A stretch of 23,649 nucleotides of DNA from contig NZ_CAMLIX010000046.1 of assembly GCF_946479975.1 (NCBI RefSeq), forward strand, positions 1 through 23,649. Direction: 5' to 3'. This document shows positions 1 through 7,700 of this stretch, piece after piece (position 1 is the stretch's first letter; every line of letters begins with the position of its first letter). Made by a program: the position numbers and the translations under genes. The notes under the pieces are model-generated. The model saw nothing but the letters and a program-made list of their open reading frames with translations. It did no database searches and was not told the origin of the DNA. Source of the stretch: an uncultured Flavobacterium sp. (lineage in GTDB: Bacteria; Bacteroidota; Bacteroidia; Flavobacteriales; Flavobacteriaceae).

Positions 1-231
1 AGTTCTGGTTTCACATCCAACTTTATTAGTATAAGTTCCTGAATTGGTATATTTTGTACCATTTGCAGCCCAGGTATACGAATCACATGCTGCAACCACT
101 TCATCTGCTGCAATAGTTGAAGGCGTAATTGTAAGGTTTAGAATTTTAGTATCACATCCTACAGTATTAGTATAGGTACCTGAATTAGTGTATGTAGTAC
201 CATCTACAGCCCATGTATAACTATCGCAGGC
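1..231 (-). repeat. Tandem 141-bp (47-residue) repeat in the surface protein
   Basis: Two in-frame copies carry a CDSYTW motif encoded at 211-228 and 70-87, exactly 141 bp apart. Each is followed by a Tyr/Thr/Ser-rich YTNSGTYTN stretch, then V-G-C-[DE]-T and L-N-L-T. The downstream copy is cut by the window edge, and the array probably continues to the left. Two Cys per module could form a disulfide outside the cell. Confidence 0.8.
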
Positions 232-3200
232 AGTTTCAGTCTGAGTAGTTGAAGTTGATGGCGTACCAGTAACAGTTTTTACCAAAACTCTGTCACTTGC
301 GCAATAAGCAGCCTCACATGCCACACAATAAGTAGTATTGTTTGCAGTAGGAGTCGCAGAAACAGAAGCTCCATTGGCAAAACTTGTTCCTCCAGTCATT
401 GTCGTATACCAAGTTGCTGTTGTGCCTAATGGACAAGTTGCATTTAAATTAACAGCCGTACTACCTAAACAAGGAATGTTTTGCGTATCTGTTGTAACTG
501 TAGCGTTTGATGGTTTTATCGATGTTGTAGTAATGTTTGAATTTACAGTTGCAAAATTAGACCCGCTTACCGTTGCTTGATTTGTAACAGAACAAGTATT
601 TTGAGGCAATGTTCCAGCAGCATTAATCGTTGCGCTAAAAGTAATTATGGTATTTTTTCCAGCACCTAAAGTAAATGGTCCGGCAGAAATTGTTGTTGCT
701 GTTGCGGTAACGGCAGCGTTTTTAGCTGTATTCGAATTATTAGCAATAGTATTGATGTTATTAACTGTGGGTTCTGGAATTGGAGTCGCTCCCTCTTGAT
801 TATTTTGAGGAGCCATTTTTGATGCATTTCCATTATCAGGGGCTATCACGATACCAGAAATTATTTTTCCTGTGTATGCAGGTTCGTGAAATGCTGTTCC
901 TGTATTATTATTATTTACTTTCCAGAAATCCTGTAATTGAGAAGAATTATTAGTGTTTTGCATACCTGGAGCAAAAACAGGAAAACCATCTAAAATGACT
1001 TCAGAATTAATACCTTGAGAAAGGACATCAAAATTTCCAGTAACTAATCCAGTTGCGACGTTAACGGTATTTCCTGTAACTTTTGCAGCACTTTTCATTG
1101 TACTTGATGCAATGTCAGCATAGGCAATAATTCCAATATGAGTATAAGCATTATTAGCTACTGATATATTATTACCAGTAATTGTTGCGTCAATTCTACC
1201 AGAACTTAGAGTAGCGTTATCATTTGCTTCAGATACAATTCCGTAGTTTTTTACATTCGTAATTGTATTATTTGCAACTTCTGTAATATGTTTAGCATTT
1301 CCATAGGCAGAAACGGTTATTCCATTTCCAATTGATAAACCTGCATCAATAGTATTATTATTTATGCGTCCTTTTATAGTTCCCGAGCCCTGATTTCCTA
1401 TGCTACAAGCAGATAAAGCATCATAGCTCGATTTTATAGTATTATTTACAATATTATAAGTAGCTGTTGCTGATCCATTTACTTGCAATGACAAACCGTT
1501 GCTTCCAGGACTGTTTGTTGATGCATTAATAATATTAGCATCTGTCGTAATAGGTCCTCCAATTTGAACAGTATTTACAGAAGATCCGTTAAAGTTTAAA
1601 GCCAAACCTGTTGCTTTTGAAAAAGAAAAGTCATTTTTCTTAAAAACTAACGTATTGTTTGAAGTTCCTTTTGCTTCAAAAATAAAGTTACTGTCTCCAT
1701 TTGATCTGCTTGAAGTGTTTTTAAACTGACAATTAGTAACGATAAGATTTAAAGTAGGGTTTTGAGAGATTCCATTATATCCAAAAAAGCCGCGTCCCCA
1801 TGAATCATTTACATTAGTATTAGTTATAGAACATGTTCCTTTTAATTCGAGGGCAAATATTCCTCCTACATTTGGGTTACCATTATTTGCACTTCCACAA
1901 CCCGTAATTGTACTATTACTTAATACGAAGTTGTTAACGTTGTTTAGGTTTATTCCCATTGAGTTTGTAGTACCAGAAATCGAAATTTTATCTAATGTAA
2001 CGCTTCCCGATATTGTTTTAAAATGCAATGCTGCATTAGAATTGGTATTATCGTTTTGAGGATTAGTAGCATTTGAATTTACACCAGATGTACTTGAATT
2101 AGTAAAATTCATGTTTTTTAGCGTAACACTTGAACATGAAATAAACTCAGCACCTCTGTCGGTTATATTTTGTACTGTACCTCCAGATCCAGCTGTAGTT
2201 CCTGTTCCCGTAATTTGAAAGGTTCCAGGCGAATTAACTGAAATTCCTTTTGTAACGCTTCCGCTTGCAGAAACACTTGTAAAATTACAATCAATACTAC
2301 CTCCACCACTAATTGCTATAGCTTGCGTTGTTGCATTTATAGAAGCATTTTTGATTTTTAAAGCTCCAACATTCGTTCCAGATAAAGTTCCAGTCATAGC
2401 AACAGCCTGAATATCATTGTTTAATTTTAAATTTATTCCGCCAATAGTAGGATTTGTTCCCCCTGTTGAAGGCAGTGCATTACTGTAAGTTGGTACAGTA
2501 AGATTTAATATAAAAACTAAATTTGTAGTTGCGCCCTGACCAATTACTTTTTGATTATCATTTAATGTTAAAATTCCTGCTGGAGTAGCTGCAGCTGAAT
2601 AAATGAAAATCGGACTCGTACCAGAATTTGTAACACTATTTAGTGCTTTATAAGGAGTTGCTAAAGTACCATTTCCAGTTGTTAGAGCACTACCGTTAAC
2701 AAAAACAATGGGAGTAGACACCGTAATATTTACTGTACCTGTAGATGTTTTTCCACTTCCAGTTGTTGCAGTGTAAGTAAAACTATCTGTACCAGAATAT
2801 CCTGCATTCGAATTATAAGTAAAAGAACCATTTGGACTTAGATTAACAGTTCCGTTTGCTGGAGGAGTTAAAACCGTAGCAGTCAAAGTAGTTCCATCTG
2901 GACTTGCATCGTTTGATAAAACTCCTCCGGCTGTATCTACAGTAATTCCAACATTTCCAATACAGGAATAGGAATTATTGTTTGCAATTGGAGTAGCTTT
3001 AAAAGAATTTGTAACCAAGGTTAAGTTAGAATCTAGTACATCCTGAAAACTCAATCCCGTAGCATCATCTGTACCACTATTTGAAATAGTGATAGTATAA
3101 TCTAGTTGAGAACCAGGCTTTGCATTTCCACCACCATTTACGGCTACAGCATTTGTTACAGTAACAGTTGCAGCAACTACAGGTGCACTAGTTTCTTTTG

Positions 3201-3381
3201 CTTTGCTTTTAGATTCTTTAACTTCATTTTCCTCTTTTTGATCAATAAAAGCAGTTTCAGCTTTTGTTAAACTTTCGACAATAGTAGCAACAACATTATT
3301 CTTAATAATAGTATTGTATTTCATTCCGAAACTTAGAAATCCTAATAATATTATTACAACTAAGAGTTTGTTATTTTTCAT
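1..3381 (-). CDS. Large surface protein with DUF11/Ig-like domains, beta-helix and 47-residue repeats (3' end outside window)
   Basis: The frame is open for 1127 codons from the ATG at 3381 to the left edge, so the C-terminus is missing. Residues 6-19 are hydrophobic and probably form a signal or anchor segment, followed by a charged stretch rich in Lys/Glu. Residues about 68-140 resemble the DUF11 repeat (LDYTITISNSGTDDATGL). Residues about 140-215 resemble an Ig/cadherin-like module (NGSFTYNSNAGYSGTDSFTY). From about 221 (IVFVNGSALTTGNG) to about 840 the protein is rich in Asn/Thr/Ser/Gly with recurring N-N-T-I turns, as in right-handed parallel beta-helices. A second DUF11-like stretch lies near 870-950. 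From about 1045 a 47-residue module with CDSYTW and YTNSGTYTN repeats at least twice. It is probably an exported adhesin or cell-surface protein. A type IX sorting domain would be expected in the missing part (inference). It lies 24 bp after the DUF6916-like gene, on the same strand. Confidence 0.85.
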   Translation of the reverse strand, partial: MKNNKLLVVIILLGFLSFGMKYNTIIKNNVVATIVESLTKAETAFIDQKEENEVKESKSKAKETSAPVVAATVTVTNAVAVNGGGNAKPGSQLDYTITISNSGTDDATGLSFQDVLDSNLTLVTNSFKATPIANNNSYSCIGNVGITVDTAGGVLSNDASPDGTTLTATVLTPPANGTVNLSPNGSFTYNSNAGYSGTDSFTYTATTGSGKTSTGTVNITVSTPIVFVNGSALTTGNGTLATPYKALNSVTNSGTSPIFIYSAAATPAGILTLNDNQKVIGQGATTNLVFILNLTVPTYSNALPSTGGTNPTIGGINLKLNNDIQAVAMTGTLSGTNVGALKIKNASINATTQAIAISGGGSIDCNFTSVSASGSVTKGISVNSPGTFQITGTGTTAGSGGTVQNITDRGAEFISCSSVTLKNMNFTNSSTSGVNSNATNPQNDNTNSNAALHFKTISGSVTLDKISISGTTNSMGINLNNVNNFVLSNSTITGCGSANNGNPNVGGIFALELKGTCSITNTNVNDSWGRGFFGYNGISQNPTLNLIVTNCQFKNTSSRSNGDSNFIFEAKGTSNNTLVFKKNDFSFSKATGLALNFNGSSVNTVQIGGPITTDANIINASTNSPGSNGLSLQVNGSATATYNIVNNTIKSSYDALSACSIGNQGSGTIKGRINNNTIDAGLSIGNGITVSAYGNAKHITEVANNTITNVKNYGIVSEANDNATLSSGRIDATITGNNISVANNAYTHIGIIAYADIASSTMKSAAKVTGNTVNVATGLVTGNFDVLSQGINSEVILDGFPVFAPGMQNTNNSSQLQDFWKVNNNNTGTAFHEPAYTGKIISGIVIAPDNGNASKMAPQNNQEGATPIPEPTVNNINTIANNSNTAKNAAVTATATTISAGPFTLGAGKNTIITFSATINAAGTLPQNTCSVTNQATVSGSNFATVNSNITTTSIKPSNATVTTDTQNIPCLGSTAVNLNATCPLGTTATWYTTMTGGTSFANGASVSATPTANNTTYCVACEAAYCASDRVLVKTVTGTPSTSTTQTETACDSYTWAVDGTTYTNSGTYTNTVGCDTKILNLTITPSTIAADEVVAACDSYTWAANGTKYTNSGTYTNKVGCETRT

Positions 3382-3405
3382 TTTTTTTGCTTTAAATTGG
3401 CTTAA

Positions 3406-3705
3406 CTAAGAAAATATTGCTTCATATTTCATTCCCACTTCATCAAAACCAAGCGGGGTAAGAAATAATTCTAAATTGCCTTTATCAGGATGTATAATTA
3501 AAAAAATACCCTGTTCGTAATATTCATTTTTTTGATTGGTACGAAAAATTAAAGAAAATGGAGTTCTATCTAATGGAGAATAATTATTGAATTCAGTTAC
3601 CGAAATTAATTCCGCGTCAAGCTCAATCTCTTCCGAAATTTTGATGACAAATATTGTATTAAGTAATGAATTAAAGTTATTTACAGTAAGTAAAGATATA
3701 TCCAT
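3406..3705 (-). CDS. Small DUF6916-like protein
   Basis: This 99-residue protein has no signal peptide or membrane segment. The C-terminal pattern (QGIFLIIHPDKGNLELFLTPLGFDEVG ending in YEAIFS, residues about 66-99) resembles the DUF6916 family, recalled from memory and not searched. I recall members of that family next to tail-collar proteins, and that is the context here. It starts 9 bp after the GNAT stop codon and ends 24 bp before the start of the large surface protein, so it is very likely co-transcribed with both. Its function is unknown; a chaperone, adaptor or assembly role for the fibre-like proteins is only a guess. Confidence 0.75.
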   Translation of the reverse strand: MDISLLTVNNFNSLLNTIFVIKISEEIELDAELISVTEFNNYSPLDRTPFSLIFRTNQKNEYYEQGIFLIIHPDKGNLELFLTPLGFDEVGMKYEAIFS

Positions 3706-3714
3706 ATAATCTCG

Positions 3715-4227
3715 TTAATCGTTATTTTTTATTTCTTTTGGATTCCATTCCATTAAATGATACACCCCATTTGTTTCACTTATTTTTTTAAATCCTAATC
3801 TTTTGTATAATTCCATAGCAGGATTAAAACTTTCAACATGAATGGTCACGCTTAAATCTTTATCAACGGCCTTTTTTAGAATCTCATTTAAAATAGAACT
3901 TCCAATATTATTATTCCTCCATTGAGGTAATATGGCAATATCTATAATGCGTATGCCTTTTTTTTCAAAGAAGAAATCAATATATAATCTTCCAATCGAA
4001 ATATTTTCTTTCTCAATTACATAGAATTTTCCACCTAAATAATTTTTCTGATAATATTCATGTTGTGCATTAAATTGATGTTCAATAAAAAGTCTTTTTT
4101 GTTCATCATTCCAGTTTGTTCCATTATCTAATTCTTCTTTACGAGTACTGCCATAAATTTCGCAAAGAATAGGAAGATCATATTCTTGAATATTACGAAG
4201 ATGAATATCTTTTATTTCTAATTCCAA
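3715..4227 (-). CDS. GNAT-family N-acetyltransferase
   Basis: A 170-residue single-domain GNAT protein, which would transfer an acetyl group from acetyl-CoA to an amine. The acetyl-CoA-binding motif A region is IAILPQWRNNNIGSSIL (about 97-113), which fits the R/Q-x-x-G-x-G/A pyrophosphate loop loosely (RNNNIGS). NPAMELYKRLGFKK (about 135-148) is the typical motif B region. The start is TTG at 4227; no in-frame ATG lies between it and the preceding stop, and the next upstream in-frame alternative is ATT. It follows the third collar gene by 12 bp. The position suggests the substrate is a protein or sugar tied to the collar/adhesin products, but this cannot be read from sequence. Confidence 0.88.
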   Translation of the reverse strand: MELEIKDIHLRNIQEYDLPILCEIYGSTRKEELDNGTNWNDEQKRLFIEHQFNAQHEYYQKNYLGGKFYVIEKENISIGRLYIDFFFEKKGIRIIDIAILPQWRNNNIGSSILNEILKKAVDKDLSVTIHVESFNPAMELYKRLGFKKISETNGVYHLMEWNPKEIKNND

Positions 4228-4239
4228 AATGCTATTATT

Positions 4240-4755
4240 TTATCCTCTTGCAGGAAAAATTCCTTGAAGAGCAATACAAAAATTCATGGTCAAATAAGGC
4301 ATCATATTATTGTGAGGCATATTTCCGCCTGCTACTGCAATGGCATTTTGTCCCATATTTGCATCTTGACCAGTTGCAGTATAAACTCGAATAGGATTTC
4401 CTCGTCCCAAACTATTATTAGTAGGAGAAGTTGATTGAGAATTAAAATTAGCAGCCATTAAGGAATGAGTATGTGATGGAATTTCTGATTCCAGCAGAGT
4501 AACGGTATCACTTCCTCCTATTTCACCCAAATCATGTAGAGATAAACCAGGTCCCTGTCCAGGATGCATGGGAGCACATCCTTGTAAATTTGGTAGAGTA
4601 AAAGTACTTTTTCCATCACCTCCGTAAGTGGTTCCTAATAAAGAAAAAAGTGCTGTGTTTTGAGACAATGGTAATATTTGTCCATCACAAAATGCCCAGC
4701 CTTTTGGCGCAAAATTAAATGGAAAAATGCGTATTTCGGCAACAAATGGATCCAT
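4240..4755 (-). CDS. Phage tail collar domain protein, third tandem copy (MdpB-like)
   Basis: This 171-residue protein has the tail-collar signature PKGWAFCDGQ-LP near residues 17-29, then ALFSLLGTTYGGDG (35-48) and the LPNLQG turn (54-59). A His-x-His motif (HTH, 95-97) resembles the metal-binding HxH of phage fibre collars. The C-terminus has the family pattern MNFCIALQGIFP. There is no signal peptide. It is closer to the first copy (5343-5852) than to the middle one. The family includes the microcystin-related MdpB proteins and phage short-tail-fibre collar domains. No other phage tail genes are nearby, so it is a stand-alone collar protein of unknown role. Confidence 0.9.
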   Translation of the reverse strand: MDPFVAEIRIFPFNFAPKGWAFCDGQILPLSQNTALFSLLGTTYGGDGKSTFTLPNLQGCAPMHPGQGPGLSLHDLGEIGGSDTVTLLESEIPSHTHSLMAANFNSQSTSPTNNSLGRGNPIRVYTATGQDANMGQNAIAVAGGNMPHNNMMPYLTMNFCIALQGIFPARG

Positions 4756-4802
4756 ATATATTGTTTTTATTTATTTAAAAAGAATTAAAAATTTTTATAT
4801 TT

Positions 4803-5324
4803 CTAGGTTTGATAAGGAAATATACCAAACAGTGAAATAATAAAATCTATACACAAATAAGGTTGAAAATTTGTGTGTGGCTGACTTCCTCCGTTAGGTG
4901 CTATTATTGATGCATTCAAGGGAGTGGTAGGAGTAGCACTTGAAAACATTTTACTTCCAGGCGGATTCGTACTGAAAAGAGCGTTTGCTGAACTTGCAGA
5001 ATCTGCCAAATCGCTTGTTGCTACTAATGCATGATTATGCGACGGAATTTGATTTGTTGTAAGAGTAATCTCTTCCAACCCACCTGTTTGTGCTATTTGA
5101 AAAGTTGTGCCAGAACTAGATGTTCCCATATGAAGAGGAACCCTTCCTCGTAAATCTGGTAATGCAAATGTGCTTTCACCATCTCCACCATAAGTGGTGC
5201 CTATTAATTGAAATAATGTTTCATTCTCAGAAATAGAAATTAATTGTCCTTCACACATCATCCATCCAACAGGAGCAAAATTTCCTGCAAACATTCTAAT
5301 TTCACCAACGTAAGGTTGTGCCAT
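4803..5324 (-). CDS. Phage tail collar domain protein, second tandem copy (MdpB-like)
   Basis: The protein has 173 residues. Collar signature APVGWMMCEGQ lies near 17-27, LFQLIGTTYGGDGESTFALPDLRGRVPLH at about 37-65, and an HNH motif at 96-98. It ends in IDFIISLFGIFPYQT. It is the most divergent of the three (SISENETLFQLIG where the others have QN-ALFSLLG). The three are thus old paralogues kept side by side rather than a recent duplication. It lies 18 bp downstream of the first copy and 47 bp upstream of the third. It has no export signal. Confidence 0.9.
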   Translation of the reverse strand: MAQPYVGEIRMFAGNFAPVGWMMCEGQLISISENETLFQLIGTTYGGDGESTFALPDLRGRVPLHMGTSSSGTTFQIAQTGGLEEITLTTNQIPSHNHALVATSDLADSASSANALFSTNPPGSKMFSSATPTTPLNASIIAPNGGSQPHTNFQPYLCIDFIISLFGIFPYQT

Positions 5325-5342
5325 ATTTTGTCTTATTAATAG

Positions 5343-5852
5343 TTAAATTTGATTTGGAAAAATTCCTTGCAAGGCAATACAAAAATTCAAAGTTAAAAAA
5401 GGCTGCATGTTTAAGTGTGGTTGATTACCACCTACATTTGAAATCGATTCAGATTTCATAGCAGTTAAATTTTGACTTTGACCACTATAAACTAAATTTG
5501 GAGCAGTACTTCCTATAAAATTTGAAGCAGCAGGAATATTAGTATTTGACTGATCTGTTTTAGTTTTTAGGATGTGATTATGTTGAGGCATCTCAGCATT
5601 AGTTAAGGTATGATTTTCTTCTCCTCCTTTTTCGCCCAATGTATGCCCATTTCCAGTATGAATGGGAATCCTGCCACGAAAATCAGGTAATCCGAAGTTA
5701 ACTCTCCCGTCTCCACCATACATAGTTCCTAATAATGAAAACAATGCTTGATTTTGATTTATTGGTAAAAATTGTCCATTGCATAATGCCCACCCTTTTG
5801 GCGGAAAATTAAATGACATAATACGAGTTTCAGATAAAAATGGTTCGGCCAT
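5343..5852 (-). CDS. Phage tail collar domain protein, first tandem copy (MdpB-like)
   Basis: The protein has 169 residues, with collar signature PPKGWALCNGQFLP (17-30), ALFSLLGTMYGGDG (36-49), LPDFRGRIPIH (55-65), HNH at 91-93 and C-terminal LNFCIALQGIFP. It is the first collar gene of the block, 38 bp after the Tat-signal gene. Family members are usually about 170-180 residues, so all three look complete. It has no Tat or Sec signal, although the neighbouring gene has one. Confidence 0.9.
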   Translation of the reverse strand: MAEPFLSETRIMSFNFPPKGWALCNGQFLPINQNQALFSLLGTMYGGDGRVNFGLPDFRGRIPIHTGNGHTLGEKGGEENHTLTNAEMPQHNHILKTKTDQSNTNIPAASNFIGSTAPNLVYSGQSQNLTAMKSESISNVGGNQPHLNMQPFLTLNFCIALQGIFPNQI

Positions 5853-5890
5853 AATTTTGACTTATTTACAAGTTCTTAGAAATATTTTTA

Positions 5891-6559
5891 TTAAATGCTA
5901 AAAGAATTAGCAATCAAAAGATGCTTAGAAATCACTTCTTTTTGATAAACAATAGCATTCCCTTCTTTAATGATAATTTTAGTTGCCGTTTGCTCGGGAG
6001 TTAATATAGTTTGCAATGAAACGCTTCCTCTTTTGGTATCAAAACCATACGGATTAAATTGTTGTGTGGGAGCAGGAAATAAATAATGAGATAAATTAAC
6101 TTCATGACTATGTATTTTTAAATCATTCATAGCAGTTGTTATAGCTTCCAAATCAAACCCGGATAATGATCTTAATGATTTCCATTCTCCATTTGAATTT
6201 TTCCCAAAACACATTAAAATGTCATCAACTTTTCCAGTTTCTTCGGTATGAAGATGCATTGGAAACATTTTTAGAAGTCCGTCCGCTGAACTATAACAAG
6301 TATCTGAAGAAGCTTCATATCCGTTTTTCTGCCAAGTTATAATGGAATTATTGTAACATTCTTGAAGAGAAATATCCAATAGAAAAGTACTTGAAGCAGC
6401 CAATTTCGAAAATTTGGATAAAATATTTTCATCATTTGCATGGTTTAAATCCCAAAAATCATTAAGGGAATTTTGAGCAATCAGTGAACTGCTAAATAAG
6501 GTTGCAGTTCCAGCTATACTCAAGTTTTTAATAAAACTTCTACGTGTCGAATCAATCAT
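5891..6559 (-). CDS. Tat-signal exported protein of unknown function
   Basis: This 222-residue protein has a clear twin-arginine signal at its N-terminus: RRSFIK at residues 6-11, then a hydrophobic stretch (LSIAGTATLFSSSLIA) ending in a plausible A-Q cleavage site near residue 29. Tat export implies that it folds, or binds a cofactor, before crossing the inner membrane. The mature part has two Cys (about 68 and 87) and several His (for example MHLH near 101, HSH near 150) that could bind metal, but I recognise no family. It is first in the minus-strand block leading into the three collar genes, so a linked function is likely. No clean TAnnTTTG promoter was seen upstream; TACTTTTA at 6597-6590 is a weak candidate. 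Confidence 0.8.
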   Translation of the reverse strand: MIDSTRRSFIKNLSIAGTATLFSSSLIAQNSLNDFWDLNHANDENILSKFSKLAASSTFLLDISLQECYNNSIITWQKNGYEASSDTCYSSADGLLKMFPMHLHTEETGKVDDILMCFGKNSNGEWKSLRSLSGFDLEAITTAMNDLKIHSHEVNLSHYLFPAPTQQFNPYGFDTKRGSVSLQTILTPEQTATKIIIKEGNAIVYQKEVISKHLLIANSFSI

Positions 6560-6638
6560 AATTCCCTGCTTTTCAATTAAAATTCGAAGTAAAAGTAGTA
6601 AAAGGAAACACTAAATGATAATATTTTGTTAAAAGAAC

Positions 6639-6677
6639 AATAAAAACCGTATAACTACGTTGTTTTTATTTTTTTTC
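6639..6677. terminator. Terminator-like hairpin between tatA and the Tat-signal gene
   Basis: AATAAAAAC at 6639-6647 pairs perfectly with GTTTTTATT at 6662-6670. Inside it CGTA (6648-6651) pairs with TACG (6656-6659). A run of T follows on the plus strand to 6677, and the minus-strand arm also ends T-rich. It could act as a second barrier between tatA and the next gene, or only be AT-rich structure. Confidence 0.35.
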
Positions 6678-6731
6678 TGGGAAAAGACTTATAAGTACAA
6701 ATGAAGTTTTTCTGAAGATTGATTTCAGACC

Positions 6732-6769
6732 AAAAAAAATCCCAAACTACTTTTTGTAATTTGGGATTT
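6732..6769 (-). terminator. Intrinsic terminator of tatA
   Basis: A perfect 10-bp inverted repeat, AAATCCCAAA (6737-6746) and TTTGGGATTT (6760-6769), is followed on the minus strand by a run of eight T (6739-6732). It lies 19 bp past the tatA stop codon. Confidence 0.85.
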
Positions 6770-6788
6770 CTTAATAAGTTTTACGAAT

Positions 6789-6971
6789 TTATAATTTCGG
6801 TTCTTCTTCTTGCTTTTTAGCTGCAGCAGGTTGATCGTCTTTAGCAGCGTTTTTAAATTCCTTAATTCCGCTTCCTAAACCTTTCATTAATTCTGGAATT
6901 TTTTTACCTCCAAAAAGTAAAATCACAATACCTACTATTACAAGGATTTCTGTTAGACCTAATCTTCCCAT
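6789..6971 (-). CDS. tatA: Sec-independent translocase subunit TatA/TatE
   Basis: This 60-residue protein has the TatA layout: a short N-terminus, one membrane helix (about residues 5-20), the FGGKKIPEL hinge (20-28), an amphipathic helix ([14 protein letters not shown]) and a charged tail. TatA forms the pore-like assembly that moves folded Tat substrates across the inner membrane together with TatC, which is not in this window. Length is normal for Bacteroidetes TatA. It has its own promoter-like element and terminator, so it is probably monocistronic. The next gene on the same strand encodes a Tat substrate. Confidence 0.95.
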   Translation of the reverse strand: MGRLGLTEILVIVGIVILLFGGKKIPELMKGLGSGIKEFKNAAKDDQPAAAKKQEEEPKL

Positions 6972-7020
6972 GATTTGTATATTTAATGCCGAAGCAGATT
7001 GTTTTTCTTATATTATCCCG

Positions 7021-7028
7021 CAAAGGTA
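7021..7028 (-). promoter_or_regulatory. Promoter -7 element for tatA
   Basis: TACCTTTG on the minus strand matches the Bacteroidetes TAnnTTTG -7 consensus, about 50 bp before the tatA start. No clear -33 TTG was seen at the right spacing. Confidence 0.55.
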
Positions 7029-7159
7029 TATAGAAATATACGAAATAGAAGTATTTTTAGTTTAAAATATTTGTCGCAGACCACGTTAAATATTTTATAA
7101 AATCGTAAATTATAGCTCTTCATAGAAATTTACAGATCATTATCGTTCTGATTAATTAC

Positions 7160-7167
7160 TATATTTG
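7160..7167 (+). promoter_or_regulatory. Promoter -7 element for the 7186 gene
   Basis: TATATTTG matches TAnnTTTG and lies 18 bp before the ATG at 7186. The 5' leader would therefore be very short. Confidence 0.5.
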
Positions 7168-7185
7168 CTAGCATAAAGAAGTAAA

Positions 7186-7689
7186 ATGAAGAAGAGAAAG
7201 AAAAAGGATTTAAGAAAAAAATTATTCATAAAAAATCGATTGATTATATTGAATGAAGATACTTTTGAAGAAATTTTTTCGCTTAAACTTAACTTAATGA
7301 ATGTCTTTGTAACGTTTACTTTAGGAGGCATTTTTTTAATTCTAATAACAACTTTTATAATTGCCTTTACACCGCTTAGAGAGTTTATTCCTGGATATTC
7401 TTCGACGGAGTTAAAAAGAAATGCAACCAAGCTGGCAATTAAATCAGATTCTTTAGAAACAGCTTTAAAACAAAATGAAGCTTATATAAAAGGAATTCAG
7501 AAAGTTTTGAAAGGAGAAGTTGAATATTCAAAGTTTAATAAAGATTCTATTTTAGCAGAAACAGTCGAAAATCCCTCAGATTTTAATATGAAAACTTCTG
7601 AAGCTGAATTAGAATTAAGAGATGAAGTGGCGAAAGCTGAAAAGGAACAGCCAAAATCTCAAGAAAAAAAGAAAAGCGACAAAAAATAA
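7186..7689 (+). CDS. One-helix membrane protein, M23-peptidase N-terminal-like, lacking the peptidase domain
   Basis: The protein has 167 residues: a very basic N-terminus (KKRKKKDLRKK), one membrane helix (about 41-62), a periplasmic coiled-coil-like part (about 75-110) and a Lys/Glu-rich tail. From memory, the N-terminal half (LIILNEDTFEEIFSLKL and the AFTPLREFIPGYSS stretch after the helix) resembles the start of longer flavobacterial M23 (LytM-type) metallopeptidases that sit before GH3-family genes. Here the protein stops at a Lys-rich end with no HxGxD or HxH catalytic motif, and only 11 bp separate it from the next gene. It may be a scaffold or a family member that lost the peptidase. 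It is probably co-transcribed with the GH3-family gene. Confidence 0.8.
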   Translation: MKKRKKKDLRKKLFIKNRLIILNEDTFEEIFSLKLNLMNVFVTFTLGGIFLILITTFIIAFTPLREFIPGYSSTELKRNATKLAIKSDSLETALKQNEAYIKGIQKVLKGEVEYSKFNKDSILAETVENPSDFNMKTSEAELELRDEVAKAEKEQPKSQEKKKSDKK

Positions 7690-7700
7690 TACCATAAAAA

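Noticed and set aside
338..580. Plus-strand frame of 80 codons inside the surface-protein gene
   Set aside because: It is the shadow of the long minus-strand frame, which has clear domain and repeat patterns; the plus-strand product is low complexity with no family marks.
4240..5852. Prophage or tailocin remnant
   Set aside because: Only collar-domain proteins are present; no sheath, tube, baseplate, capsid, integrase or lysis gene is nearby.
7152..7430. Minus-strand frame opposite the one-helix membrane protein, and similar frames at 8087-8323, 10264-10536, 12574-12756, 12744-12932, 14265-14498, 15460-15675, 18077-18418, 21404-21682 and 22956-23168
   Set aside because: Each overlaps a well-supported gene in another frame and has no domain, signal or context of its own.
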